From positions 168,501 through 232,500 of the forward strand of contig JAMWET010003554.1 of NCBI GenBank assembly GCA_024036415.1: a DNA stretch of 64,000 nt. Reading direction: 5' to 3'. Origin of the DNA: Prochilodus magdalenae (Eukaryota > Chordata > Actinopteri > Characiformes > Prochilodontidae). The notes under the pieces were generated by a model, which ran no database searches, had not been told where the DNA came from, and saw nothing but the letters and a program-made list of their open reading frames with translations. The position numbers and the translations under genes were made by a program. Shown here in pieces: positions 36,250-47,275 of the stretch; within the stretch, counting starts at the first letter, position 1; each line of letters begins with the position of its first letter.

Positions 36250-37027
36250 TAACTATATATCAAATGAGCCTTCAAATCTGAATAGCATTGGGTCATCTTC
36301 GGCCATGTAGAGCTGCAATGTTGCTACAGTAGCCCAGAACAGATAACCCACACACGGGCTGCTGTAGAAAGAAGAATCCTTGTTGAAATATGGCAACACC
36401 TTTATCAGTACATCTATGCATGAAACTCCATGCAGGACATTTTGATAGCTTTTTTGACATACACTCCACATGAATGTAGCTATCATGTCATCTACAAATA
36501 GCGCATCACGTTTTAGACTAGTTTCAGCCATCCACATATGGCATATGTTAACAGCAGCTGCCTCTGTCTCTCCAGAACTGGAGATGCCCAGGGGCGTGTT
36601 TAGGGTCGGGATAATTGGCTATAGCCATGGGTCTCTTTCTATAGCCAACATATTTCATATGAATATGAATTATGGGCTTAAACAGTCACTGAATCTTGTG
36701 GTAAACGTATCCCTACCTTATGTTAGAGCTCTTTCAAAGCCTTAAAGTGGCTTTATTTCTTAAAAGAAACGAGTGAGAAATATTATGAGATTGGTTCATG
36801 TAATAGCACATTAGACAATCTTGTGCTGGTCCTTGTTTACTTATTACACACACAAATGCGCTATCGACTGAAAACGTTGGCCTATCAGCAGTTTCTTGGC
36901 TGATTTGGAGAAAGTCATTTAAGAAGTTATTTTCAGTTAAAAGGGCTAATAGGAAGACAAAGCTCATTTTTCAGCCTCAGTAAAGAGCACACTGCATATG
37001 TAGTACTACATGTCTCTGTATTTAACA
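36250..37027. other. No recognisable feature
   Basis: Small frames only (36470-36745 plus, 36537-36253 minus), without recognised domains. Confidence 0.5.
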
Positions 37028-37511
37028 TGTGACGCGCTGAGCTAAAAGCAAAGCTAGTTTTATTATACAGGCTCGTAGCACAACACAGCAGCAACAAAGC
37101 ACAAGCGGACATAACCAAGAGGGCAAGGGCTGAGTCAGAGTAACGAGACAAGCAGAAGTCAGAACCAGGCAAAACAGTCAGACTAGCAACCGTATCCAAA
37201 GGGGAAAGACAAAAGAGTAAACCAGAAAGTCAAAAGGAGTCAACCCAGGTACGCAAACGAGAATAACAACAGCGGAAACCGCTCAGTACGCACGATTATG
37301 CAATACTTGGCAACGTGTCAGTGGGAGAGAGGGGTATTTGTACCAGAGGCTAATCAGCTACAGGTGAAATCAATATTCTGGACACTTAGACCTGAGAGAT
37401 GAAACGGGGCTGGGAGATGGTGGACATGTGACTGTGATGTCTTCGAGTGGTGGATTATGGGAAACAGAGTCCAGGAGATTGGGGATGAGAGGGGAGCCAG
37501 CAGGCATGACA
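37028..37511 (-). mobile_element. Probable solo LTR, gypsy-like, minus strand
   Basis: It shares the layout and pieces of the LTRs at 24414 and 54278: GTTTTATTATACAGGC near the left, GAAGTCAGAACCAGGCAAAA, CCGCTCAGTACGCACG, TACTTGGCAACGTG, and GGGAAACAGAGTCCAGGAG near the right, ending GGCATGACA. I found no matching 5-bp target duplication, so the borders are approximate and the copy is probably older. Confidence 0.65.
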
Positions 37512-37654
37512 CACGTCCATCCTTGGTCTTTAAAGCAGTGTCCATTCTTTTCAGGTAACACAGTTACAGTTTTTAAGAAATCTGCAGGCATATTTTCTTT
37601 ATCACCACTAAAGTGCAGTGTTAATACTACCCTGCAGAAGAACAGCACGCGTTC

Positions 37655-37775
37655 CATGTCAAGTCAAGATTTATTCATATAGCGCTTTTTACAACAGAGT
37701 TGACTTAAAGGGGGTACCCATCCTCCTCGGGTCAACACCAGATAACAAGACAGCAAAAGAGAGGAGCGTATGGTG
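37655..37775 (+). repeat. Dispersed fish repeat (ATCCAGGTCCAA type), copy 2 (short)
   Basis: TGTCAAGTCAAGATTTATTC, ATATAGCGCTTTTTACAACA and then GGGTACCCATCCTCCTCGGG. It starts with the TCAAG tandem that also begins 42905 and lacks the middle part. Confidence 0.55.
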
Positions 37776-38793
37776 TTTGTAGGGTAGAGGAATAAATGCC
37801 TGGTTAGTCTGTAGTTAAGTAGCTGGGTCATCGGATGTGTCAGCAGGATGCAGGCCAAGCCTCCACAGTGCAGGACGGCCAGGAGCTCCGTGGTGGTTAA
37901 AGGCATTCCGTGCTGGTTTGACCTGCTCTCTGATGGATCATGCTGCACTAATGCTGGTCTAGTGTTGGTTTAGCTGGTCACCCAGCTAACATACCAGCAA
38001 ATCTGCCATCTGTAGGAGTAAGTTACTAGCCCCTTTAAACATGCAAGGTGACTAATCCTTTATCCAGTGAGCTCATTGTGATCTCATATTTTTGCCATAT
38101 TGCCCACCATTCGCCTGGCCCGCGACTGCTTGAGAGTGTCTTTCTCCCTGTAGTTTCTCTTCCCTCTATAGTCAGAACGTTTTTTCCCTAACTCTGACTG
38201 ACTTATGGCCCTTGTCACTTCTTATCCGATCACAACCCCCCACCACCTCTCCCTCTCTTCCTCTGTGAAAGGCCCTTCTGGTTGTGCAGAGCCTTTCTGC
38301 CTCTTATCTTTGATCTATGTCCCAGAGCCACCTTTCTGTATGTCCCCTTAGTTTGATTCAGTCGCTGGAATTTGTCGGCCACAAGAACACACAGGGACGC
38401 CGTTGCTTTCCTCGCTTTATCTGATGAGTCATCGATCCTGCTGAGCCCCTGCCAGACAGACATTTATCCTTTGTCCACTTCCCAAAACCTGAAGGATCCT
38501 CGTAGCAGCAGAGTAAATATGAGCATTTTTCCACATGGGTTAACCCCTTAGCCCCTTTACCTGCAGGACTATTGCCTAGGTATGGATCTCATGATGTATT
38601 ATGTGTACATATTATGTGTACATTTTGTAGATATGATGGTTAACAACTAATGCATGGACCCACATACAGGCTCTAAAGGTTTAACGTAAAGGGGCTGGTG
38701 CTTTTCTCCCAGTAGCAACTTTGCTAAAAAAAAGAAACCCTGCAAAATCTCCACAAAGTAACTTTACACAGGAAATCAAAAGCCTTCTTTACA
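37776..38793. other. No recognisable feature
   Basis: Pyrimidine-rich parts near 38100-38270. The minus-strand frame at 38463-38230 is basic and low in complexity; no domain. Confidence 0.5.
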
Positions 38794-39307
38794 TTTAAAG
38801 GTGCAGTGTGTAAAAGTTAGTGGCATCCGGCAGTGTGGTTACAGATGGCAACCAGCTGAATACCCCTCCCTAAACATTCCCTTACTAGGCAAGAGTTGTA
38901 GGTGGCCATCAGGCTTTTGCTTCTTGAACTAAGAGGATTAACCCTCCTTAGCCTTTCTGTGTGAAGTAATAAGTATTACTCTTCCTTAGTAAAAATGCTG
39001 GCCCTCAAAGGCCTCATAACAAAACATAGTTAATAATTAGTATTCTTCTTTCGTCATCATTTCTTCCAACATAGAAAAGGCACCAAATTCAAGCTGCCAC
39101 CTTGAAAAAGTAAAAATGCACTCACTAGAATCAGCTTTTGGTTTGTCTGTTCTGGGCTACTGTGGAAACATGGCTCTGCAACATGACAGCCTCCTTTGAA
39201 CGACGACTTACTTCAATGTAGATATGAAGAGCTCATTTAAAGATAATATTAAACCATAGGATGTACACTATATTCCTTTTTTTAAATTTTATATACTGCT
39301 CCTTTAA
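38794..39307 (+). mobile_element. MITE-like repeat with TTAAAGGNGCAGT inverted ends
   Basis: The left end TTTAAAGGTGCAGTGTGTAA and the right end TTATATACTGCTCCTTTAA are inverted matches of about 20 bp with three or four differences. The body (GGCATCCGGCAGTGTGGTTA, ACCAGCTGAATACCCCTCCC) is that of a common fish dispersed repeat. No coding capacity is seen. It is about 514 bp long. Confidence 0.6.
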
Positions 39308-39789
39308 TATAAGGCAATGTAAGTTTTCCTGATCATTTAGTTTGGTCTGTTAGTCATAAAAACTTCACATAATGTTGATGACAGATGCTGTGCTGAAATG
39401 GCACAGCTAAATTAAAATCAAGAAACACTGAGACTGTGATGATATGAGGAAACGGCTGTGGCATTGCTGATGACTGAACAGATGGTAGGGTCAACATTCA
39501 TGATTCACTCAGTATCACTCAGTGTTGTACAGTAGTAGTCATGCTGCTGTGTTGCTCATGCTGTTGCTCACTGCCTATTCATGGCATGAACAGACCAGCA
39601 GCATGATTTATACAGAGTGGTCCGGCGAGCAAATTCCCAGACATCCCAGACATTCCCAAATAAATAAACAGTCAAATCTCTACAGTCAGAGTTACTCCTC
39701 TCTCTAAAACCATGAGCAGAACAGGAAATGTATATGCAGCACAACACGTTGATTGCATTTAATGAAGGTGAAACTCTCCTCATCTTCTG

Positions 39790-40060
39790 TGTGGTGCCTG
39801 AGCCTATCCCAATGCTCAACAGGTAGGAAACACCCTGTGCAGGCTACCAGTTCATCACCAGCAGTATATACAACACTTGGAGACACTGGGGGAATTTAGG
39901 ATCACCAGTTCATCTAACAGCACCTTTGGTAGAAGTCTATGCATGCACAGAGACAAGATGCACACCACACAGAAAGACCCCAGCCGGAACTCGGGAATCA
40001 AACCCATGCCTTTCCTGGTGTGGCGCAACAGCATGATTATCACTGATCTGCTACTGCAAC
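39790..40060 (-). mobile_element. Second tRNA-derived SINE type (DANA-like), minus strand
   Basis: On the minus strand a B-box-like GGGTTTGATTCCCGAG and GGTCTTTCTGTGTGGTGTG are followed by a long body, ending with AACTGGTAGCCTGCACAGGG, GTTTCCTACC and GGGATAGGCTC. This order is that of a common fish SINE type related to zebrafish DANA. The A box is decayed. Confidence 0.6.
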
Positions 40061-40077
40061 TGGGAACAACCAACTGC

Positions 40078-40297
40078 GGTTGGTGTAGCTCAACAGATAG
40101 CACCACTACCTTCCAGGGAGCCCCCACCACATGTGGGAGACTGGGGTTTGAATCCCGCTCTGCGTGACTATACTGTGCTACACCAATAAGAGTCCTTGGG
40201 CCAGACTCCTAATGCTACATTGGCCTACCTGTAATATGATTAACCTTGTAAGTTGCTCTGGATAAGAGTGTCAGCTAAATGCCATATATGTAAATGG
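40078..40297 (+). mobile_element. tRNA-derived SINE (V-SINE-like tail), copy 2
   Basis: It begins CGGTTGGTGTAGCTCAACAG (A box), has GGGGTTTGAATCCC (B box, near 40143-40156), the family's middle GAGTCCTTGGGCCAGACTCC, and the tail TTGCTCTGGATAAGAGTGTC with AGCTAAATGCCATATATGTA. It lies 17 bp from the head of another SINE-like sequence in the opposite direction. Confidence 0.85.
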
Positions 40298-40344
40298 GAC
40301 AGAATTGTGTTTTATTCATACCTGCTGATGTGTCTTTGTAAGCT

Positions 40345-40815
40345 AACTGGACAAAATATTATTCATGTTGCGTGTTTAAGGTGGTTGCGTGTTTAAGATG
40401 GCGCTGCATGAGAATGATGGAGCTGCGGGGTGTGAGTGACAGGATTCATAGGCTGAGAAGAGGTGGTACAGTGCAGTGAATGTCTGGTTTGGTGTGTAGA
40501 AAATGGGTCCAAAGCCCATGTTAATGATTGGCTAAATGGAGGGACTGGGTTTGGGTGTCTTACAGGCCATAGTGTGAAGGAAGTAGCTGATATCCGGAAG
40601 CATATGTGTCTATCAGCAGTGGCAAAAATCCCAGCCTACAGGGAATTCTCCTCGGAACTGTGCCAGAGATAGCAATCACCAAATCTGTCCCAAGCGTACC
40701 ATTCTTTGATGCAAGAGTGGCTGAATATTGATGTGGCCTACATCCAGAAATTGCCGAATCGAACACAGCTGTTATTCATGCTTGTGGAGGCATTACAGTC
40801 TATTAGTACGTTTCA
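40345..40815 (+). mobile_element. Tc1-like remnant, family v, copy B
   Basis: It shares with the other copies GTTAATGATTGGCTAAATGG, GGCCATAGTGTGAAGGAAGT, GCAGTGGCAAAAATCCCAGC, GAATTCTCCTCGGAACTGTG, and the C-terminal GTGGCTGAATATTGATGTGG with CTACATCCAGAAATTGCCGA. The left border is set by similarity to copy C (ACAAAATATTATTCA). There are no open frames of note. Confidence 0.65.
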
Positions 40816-40830
40816 GTCACAGATGACTCA

Positions 40831-42019
40831 TTCTTTGGCCAGTGAGCTTATCGTGTTACTCCTGTCTACCCAAGCGCATGGGTTCTCTCCATAAACAACA
40901 GGCAGAACAATGACCGTTATCAGCATCATCTTCCATCACTCGTCTTCATTTTCATTTAATTAGACTTTCTGATTTTCTTCTGTAGATCAGATAAGTATTA
41001 TTAGCCTGCAAGTAAAGTCAAGTTGAAGTCATCTGTTAGCTGCCTGGCCTAGTTTGTTTTCTACCCTCTCCCTTTAGACACTGCTATTCCTTACCCAGAC
41101 CTATTTACCTCTCCTCCCATCCTACCCCATTGTGTCATAGCAGGGCTGAGTGGTGGGTGCGTTGAGCCAGTGTCCTGTGTGATCTCCTGTTCCCTCTGAA
41201 AAGCTTACTGAACAGCTTTCTATTTGGATGCTTTCACTCTTGCTTTCCGAAGCCCGTCTCTCAAGTGTGGTGTCTGGTGCTGATGTGCTGCTCTTAGGGC
41301 ATACATGTATGCCTGCGCTGCGCTTTTATCTCCGCCAGCTGTTCAGTTTATTCCTACAAGGATGATAGGATTATTTTCCCTGAAGGCTCCGTTTTGGACA
41401 AATCTGATGTAAGATAAGTTTGATCTGAGTTTTTTTTAAGGATGTATTTCAAATACCCCGACAGGCCACAAACACCAAAAACATTACATATACATAAATA
41501 CATATTTGTAATGGCTGGCATGAAATGTGACCATTCCCCAAAGCCTGTCACTGACATGTAGCCCTAAATAAGTCCTCCAGCCTTTTCATTCAAATCTCTA
41601 TGTACTGCGTCTGCATTGCACCATCACTTTACACACACCATAATGTCAGTGCATTTTCCTAAATATAGAAAATATGAATATGGCTGTCCATGCTAATCGA
41701 CTGTATGTGCTACAAATGCTGCAGATAGAGATTATGTGGAAAAACCAATGAATATTCCTTCAGAGGTGCTTGCAGAGGTGCTCAAAGAAGAGCTGAGCTC
41801 CTTGTAGGAACGTGCAGAGTAAGAACCACTGGGCTTTTGACCTCAGTGACCAAAGTACCCTTCGTTTCTCCTGGTAAAAGAACATCTTTGGTTTAAACAA
41901 GCCTAAAATTCCTCTCGCTACAGCGTAAAGCAACACAGTGGGCCAGTCAACCCACAGCTTTTCTGATACTTCTGATCACTTACATCTTTGGCATATCTAT
42001 ATCATCGATCTCATGTCTG
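40831..42019. other. No recognisable feature
   Basis: Intergenic DNA, no repeat or gene recognised. Confidence 0.5.
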
Positions 42020-42340
42020 TTAAAAAAAAAACTGTGGTCTCCACAATACATCACTGACTGGCTGATTACTATCTCTGGACTAAATCTTTTGCACCCTGCA
42101 CACTATGCACATTTATGTACAGTCACTTATGCTATACGTTATTACCCATAGTGTAATCCTTCCTCCATATACTGTCAGCTTGTACATTCTGCATATATTT
42201 GCACCTCCATGCACAGTTACTTTACACATTCATAACTGATTTATTTATAGTACAACTGTTGCGATAGTTTATTCCTATACCACATTGAGTGCGCTGTCCA
42301 TGTGTAAATATATTTTCTGTTTAAATTGGATTCTATTCTA
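42020..42340 (+). mobile_element. Possible LINE 3' UTR remnant
   Basis: GCACCCTGCACACTATGCAC, TACAGTCACTTATGCTATAC, TGCACAGTTACTTTACACAT and TGTAAATATATTTTCTG resemble the pre-tail region of fish LINEs, where GCAC and ACAGTCACTT words recur. There are no coding motifs. The assignment is weak. Confidence 0.3.
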
Positions 42341-42594
42341 TTCTGTTCTGTTGTTTGTAGATTTGAGGTTCATTTGCAAGTGCATAATTCTAAATATTGT
42401 CACCAACTTTTGTATTATCAGTAATATAATCATGAAAATAGAACAGAACGATGATAACACTAATAACATGCGCATTGTATTAAAACAGGTTGGAAACTGC
42501 CTTGTGCTCTTTACATTGTGGTTAATTTGCTTGATTAGCGAACTAAAGTAAATAGCCCAAAATGACTTAGAACACTGTCTGGTTACACTGACTT

Positions 42595-42800
42595 ATATTA
42601 AAGGGTAAGTATGTTTTTCCTCCTACTGTAATGTTCACTTTGGAGATACGAGGTTTTGTTCAGACAGCAGTGAAAAGCTCACATACTGCAGTATTATCAG
42701 TCAAGCAGCAACGATCAGACTATACAGTCAGAGGGTGAAGTGCACAAGCTCCACCCATTAATACTGGTGTTCTATAGGCTCACTGTCAAAACATGTGCTC
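42595..42800 (+). repeat. Dispersed repeat (CACTTTGGAGATAC type), copy 2
   Basis: GTTTTTCCTCCTACTGTAAT, then TTCACTTTGGAGATACGAGG. The match to 16580-16780 is limited to about 80 bp. Class unknown. Confidence 0.4.
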
Positions 42801-42904
42801 ATACACTAATGCTTGTGTTCACACACTCAAGCTGATTCACCAGTTGTGCCCCAAATCACTGCGTGTTTCGTCATTACATGACAGTTTCCTCCGTCAGGCC
42901 AAGA

Positions 42905-43115
42905 GTCAAGTCAAGTCAGACTTTATGTATGCAGTACCTTTAATAACATACATCACAATGCAGCTTTACTGAGAATCCAGGTCCAACCCCTGCTGAGCAA
43001 GTAAAGGGCAACAGGGAAAACACCCTCAGAGCAAGAGGAAGAAACCTTGAGAGGAACCAAGACTCAAAAGGGGAACCCATCTTCCTCCGGTCGAAAGCAG
43101 ATAGCAAGAAAAGCA
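42905..43115 (+). repeat. Dispersed fish repeat (ATCCAGGTCCAA type), copy 3
   Basis: It starts with (TCAAG)n at 42905 and continues CAGCTTTACTGAGAATCCAG, GTCCAACCCCTGCTGAGCAA, AACCTTGAGAGGAACCAAGA, CTCAAAAGGGGAACCCATCT. It is the longest of three copies. No open frame. Confidence 0.6.
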
Positions 43116-43623
43116 CAAACGCAGCATGCTTTATTGTTTTAGTTTTTGTGCTTAGCTCAGATGGGAGTTTCATCTAAATATATAGCTGTAGTAACAAAAA
43201 TATCTCTGTCCCCATCACAGCCATAGAGGCACAAAACACTGCCCTGGCAGATAAACTGCCACCACTATCTCCGTCTAATAGGTTACCTCTACAGCAGCAG
43301 TTTAACCACAGGCAGCAGTACAGATGTGAGATAAACACCACACGTCGGCAGGAAATGCCTGCTTTTTGGTGTAAATGTCTGGGTGCAGGTCTGGTGCCAT
43401 GCACTGTGTGTGTTTATCACCACAAGATGGGTAGAAGATGAGTCATCCAGAGCAGAAAAGAGGATGTCAGTGCAACCTTCACTTTCAACACCAGCATGAC
43501 TTATTTTAATGATGGCTTTATTGGGAAACGTGTGGAAAGAATAGTTGGGGAGGAGAACACATCCACCTCATAAACCGCCTTTAAGCCTTTTGACAAAAAC
43601 CAAAAACGCAAAGAGGCATTTTA

Positions 43624-44822
43624 CTTCATTCTGACCAAAAAAAGAATCATCCAGCTGTGACTTACATGGGGACTTTCTTATTGATTTCACATTTTCTTCC
43701 CGCTGCTGGTGTCAAACTTCACAGAATTCCTCAGAAAAACTGAAAAAAGGAACACAGTGCCTACCAGCTGGCTCCTATTGATTTTACATTTGGTCTGTGA
43801 GTGACTTGTTTCAAACTCCAGGGGCCGAGGAGAGGGCTAGGAGTGGTATCTGAAAATGGGTTCAACAGAAAGTGAAAACTGAAATGCATATTTACCACTG
43901 ATGTAACCACTTGTAGGGGGTGGGTGGTGTGGTAGGGTACCAGAGGGAGACCCTGAAAGGCAAGAATACCAATTTCAGTCTAAGAGTGCTTGAGTTCTAT
44001 ATCTTACAGGATCAACATGATTCTATTTAAGTAATTTAGCACGCAGCGTAGAACATGCTCTACTGAAAGCCCTTATATTAGATCCAGCCATGGATAAATC
44101 ATCGCTGTCCAAAGAACAACAAGCATCTCCAAAATGCTAACTTCACAGAAGAGGGCCAAACCTGATTCAGTTCTAATGTACATCAATAGAACCAGGCCTA
44201 TTTCCAAGCAGCTTTGGGCCATATCTGTTGGTCCATCCATCATGGCATTTACACGTAGTGTGGACAGTAGTTGTAAACAGTTGCTGCTGTGTTCAAATGA
44301 TGCATAAAGTAAAAAGAAACATCCACTGATGTAGTGAGTAGTAATGAAAAATGATTACTGCAATCCAAATAGGTGGTCTAACATAACCATTTAGGGGGAC
44401 ACTGATCCCAGTGGGCCATGGATCAGCTCATTCAAGACAAAATCAATCTCCTTGTTTTAGGTCCCAGGCTATGGATTGGAGCACCACAGTTAGTAGGGTT
44501 TAAAACTGACACTTCTTCCTGAGAATCGCGGCGCAGAAAAAGGCCAAGGCACACTGCCCACCAGCCATGACTACAGGGGTCTTGCTTTGCTCTCAGGCTC
44601 CAGGAGCCAAACAACAGGTTTAGGAAAGTGCATTTCAAAATGGCTGAAGTGAAAAAAGAAAGGCGCGTACTTTTTTTTTTTTTTGCCTGGACTTCTCGAT
44701 GATCCTCGCAGAAAGCGCGACCCAAAAAAGCACAGCGCCCACCAGCTGTGTGTACAGAGGGGCTTTCCTATCGATTTCACATACTCGTCTCAGCTACTCA
44801 CTGATCTCCAAGTTCAGGGACC
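43624..44822 (+). repeat. Degenerate ~100-bp unit repeated upstream of the st8sia4 promoter
   Basis: Four diverged copies of a similar unit are seen at about 43630-43726, 43731-43822, 44522-44615 and 44712-44822. Shared pieces are an A-rich start, a CACAGYGCCCACCAGCTG-like segment, then T-C-ACAGGGG and CTTTCYTATYGATTTCACAT, and an end like CAAACTCCAGGGGCCGA. The last copy ends at the GC box of the promoter candidate. Copies differ by many substitutions and small gaps, so this is old duplication. DNA between copies 2 and 3 (43830-44520) shows nothing else recognisable. Confidence 0.5.
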
Positions 44823-44825
44823 GAA

Positions 44826-45062
44826 AGGGACACGCCCCCTCCGCCCGCTCATTGGCAGCGACGAGGAACTATATTTGCATATCGGGGAGGGGATTGGCTG
44901 ACGCGACTTCCAATCCCTGAGCGCAGCTCGGCGAGTGTGGAGAGGGCGAGTGGCCGCTGGGTGAGTGATGGGGAGCGGAGGGCGGCAGGCTGAGGCTCCC
45001 GGTGCACGCTTCGGTACCAAAGTGGCCATATCTCAGCCGAGACAGCCGGATCCATGTGCGAA
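44826..45062 (+). promoter_or_regulatory. st8sia4: st8sia4 promoter and 5' UTR candidate
   Basis: A GC- and CpG-rich block directly upstream of the start codon. Visible elements are GC/KLF-type boxes (ACGCCCCC at 44832-44839, CCGCCC at 44841-44846), two inverted CCAAT boxes (ATTGG at 44851-44855 and 44893-44897), and an octamer ATTTGCAT (44873-44880) overlapping an AT-rich TATATTT stretch. The sequence from about 44900 to 45062 would be 5' UTR. The octamer would fit POU-factor control in neural cells, which is inference. The transcription start is not visible from sequence. Confidence 0.6.
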
Positions 45063-45175
45063 ATGCGGTTCGTGCGGAAACGCTGGACCATCTGCACCAT
45101 CAGCATTCTCCTGATATTCTACAAGACGACGGAAAGAGCGAGAAGTGATGAGCGCCAGGCAGCCCAACTCACAAG
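45063..45175 (+). CDS. st8sia4: st8sia4 coding exon 1 (polysialyltransferase, N-terminal anchor)
   Basis: This exon encodes the N-terminus of ST8SIA4 (PST), a Golgi type II membrane enzyme that builds alpha-2,8-linked polysialic acid on NCAM from CMP-sialic acid. Seen: a short basic tail (MRFVRKRW) followed by a hydrophobic segment ([12 protein letters not shown], residues 9-20), then a charged stem start. This matches the known vertebrate ST8SIA4 N-terminus almost residue for residue. The exon has 37 codons plus two bases and ends at a splice donor (AAG|GTAAAA), phase 2. An in-frame ATG three codons upstream (45054) has T at -3. The ATG at 45063 has G at -3, matches the mammalian start, and puts the exon 2 sequons at residues 50 and 74 as in mammals, so I chose it. 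Exons 3 onward are not in the window. Identification as st8sia4 rather than st8sia2 rests on the anchor sequence. Confidence 0.93.
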
Positions 45176-46727
45176 GTAAAAGGGGGCTACGACGCGTTCC
45201 CCATGCCGCTGAAGCCAATTGCCATGGCCATTGATGCAGCCAAATGGAGTGAATGGGAGAAGAGAGGAGGAAAAGTCTGCCTGGCTTTGTCTGGGAACGA
45301 GGCAGCACCTGCTTTTTTGTGTGCAGCCCTGAAGTTTGTGTTGCTGCTGTGAGCAATGTGCAGCTGCTGGAGCCTCCAGTTTCCCTCCTGTCTGTAGACA
45401 TAGCTGCTGGGATGGGGTGAAGGCTCAGGTTTTTTCTTTGTTTGGACTCATGATCGTCATTTCATCCTCGCAGGCTTGGTGATCTCGGCTGAAGTGGCTT
45501 CTGTTTCTTTGCAGCCCCCTCCATCTGAGCAGCGTGCCCTCATTTTGTCCTCCAAACCGGTTTCCTCCAATGCAGATAAGAAATATCACTCAGAATTAGG
45601 CTTTGTCTGCTGCTGATCAGATCTGGTGAGCCTGGGCAGTTCACTTTCCCCTGCTGGCTGTTTGCTGGGTGTATGTAACCTCTGGCTTTACATGTGGAAT
45701 CAATTGACTTGTCATTCTCTTTCAAGTCACAGGCTGTGAGGCAGAAGGCTGGTGAATCAGAGAGGGTCTAGTTGTAGTTGTAGTCACTGTCCTCAGAAGC
45801 TTGGTGATTGTAAAGTTTCTATAATGTGGTCTGGACATGGTGCGAAGGCCTGCATGGGCTGCACTGAGGCATAAAGGAGGTTCCAGGAACTAAACTATGT
45901 GATCTGGCGAGTTTCTGCTTGTTCTGATCATGATTCACATGAACAGAGTGCGCACAAAGCCAGTGCGAGGATCTGTGAGTTGCTGACTGGTAAAGAGAAA
46001 AGAAGTAGGGCTAAGAAGTAACTGCTGTGTTTCTCACTGAGGTTGATAGGAAACTAAGAGAGAACCTGCTTGTCCTGCGCTTGGTAAGCAGAGATGCTGC
46101 AACATTCAGCTTGTGGTTTGTCGTGTAAGTGCGGTCTGGTATGTAGCTCTTGGGGTGCAAATGCAATGAAAAACATTTTGACAGTGTGGGGACATTTGAC
46201 TGGCACACATAATCCCCGCCCCTGCATGACAACAATGTATGGATATCTTCAGTAACTGATTCATTTATTATACGGCCCATATTCTACAGTCCTTAGTTAG
46301 TTTGGTTTAATATGGCAAAATCAGTAAAACTCTCTTTATCCCTCAATCAAAATTTCTAATGGGCAATTTCGACTGATATATGCTAATGTCCTCTGTTCTG
46401 ATTGGCCGCCCCCTTATTGTGCCTCATTTAAGATGCAGTCAGGGCTGAAAGACTCCTCATAACGCATGCCGAAATGGCTGGGCCTACGCTGCTCGGGGGA
46501 TATATGTTAATATGTTGTGTTTTGCGATATCTCAAAAACAATAGGGCTGTGTTTTTCCGAGAACCTAGCGCTATGAACCCTGTATCATGCTAAGTTGTTA
46601 TGATTCAATATATATTCAGATTATTTTTAAGTCTAATTTTAGGAAAACTGTCATAACTAAACACACTTTATTAAACACGTTCAGGGATGTTGAGGTCTGG
46701 GTTGTAGGAGGATATATGGAAATACAA

Positions 46728-47275
46728 ACATCATCAACAAAAATGTGATGCACCCAGAAGAAAGTGTTGCATTGTGGTGCTATAAGGAAGGAATATGGAG
46801 TTGTAGAGGTTCTTAATGGTGTCCTGTAATAATCCATACCATCCATCTTAAATATTCTCACACAGTTCCTGCAGATGTTTTGGTAAGGGTGGAGGTGACT
46901 CCAGACTTTCTGGACTACACGTGACAACAAAGCGTTTATCTTTGGGTGGCTCCGCACACTGATTAATTGGTCTTCTCCACCAAGACAAAAGCGGGAGTCT
47001 GAGTGGGATGAGTCCATGACAGTCTGGCATGGCACAATTGCAGTCCTGGGTGATGTAGAGGTGATACGGTTATATGCGTTGTGCAGTCGGGGTTGTTGGG
47101 TCAGTCAGGTACAGCAATAAAACCCCATCTTGCTTACGTCAGATGCATGGCCAAGCGTGAAACTCAAATCATTCACATGTCTCACAATGTCCACCCTACC
47201 TACCAAGTTTTATTCCTGTCGGTCGATTCATTCTGGGTGCAGCTATTTGTGTAGCTATTCTTTTGATGATGAGTG
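46728..47275 (-). mobile_element. Tc1-like element, family i, copy 7 (in st8sia4 intron 1)
   Basis: Both termini are visible (GATGCACCCAGAAG near 46748; CTATTCTTTTGATGATGAGTG ending near 47275). The minus-strand frame at 47035-46616 carries SHSDSRFCLGGEDQLI, a CRNCVRIF-type piece from the shared deletion junction, and MDYYRTPLRTS in a shifted frame. It is non-autonomous. Confidence 0.78.
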
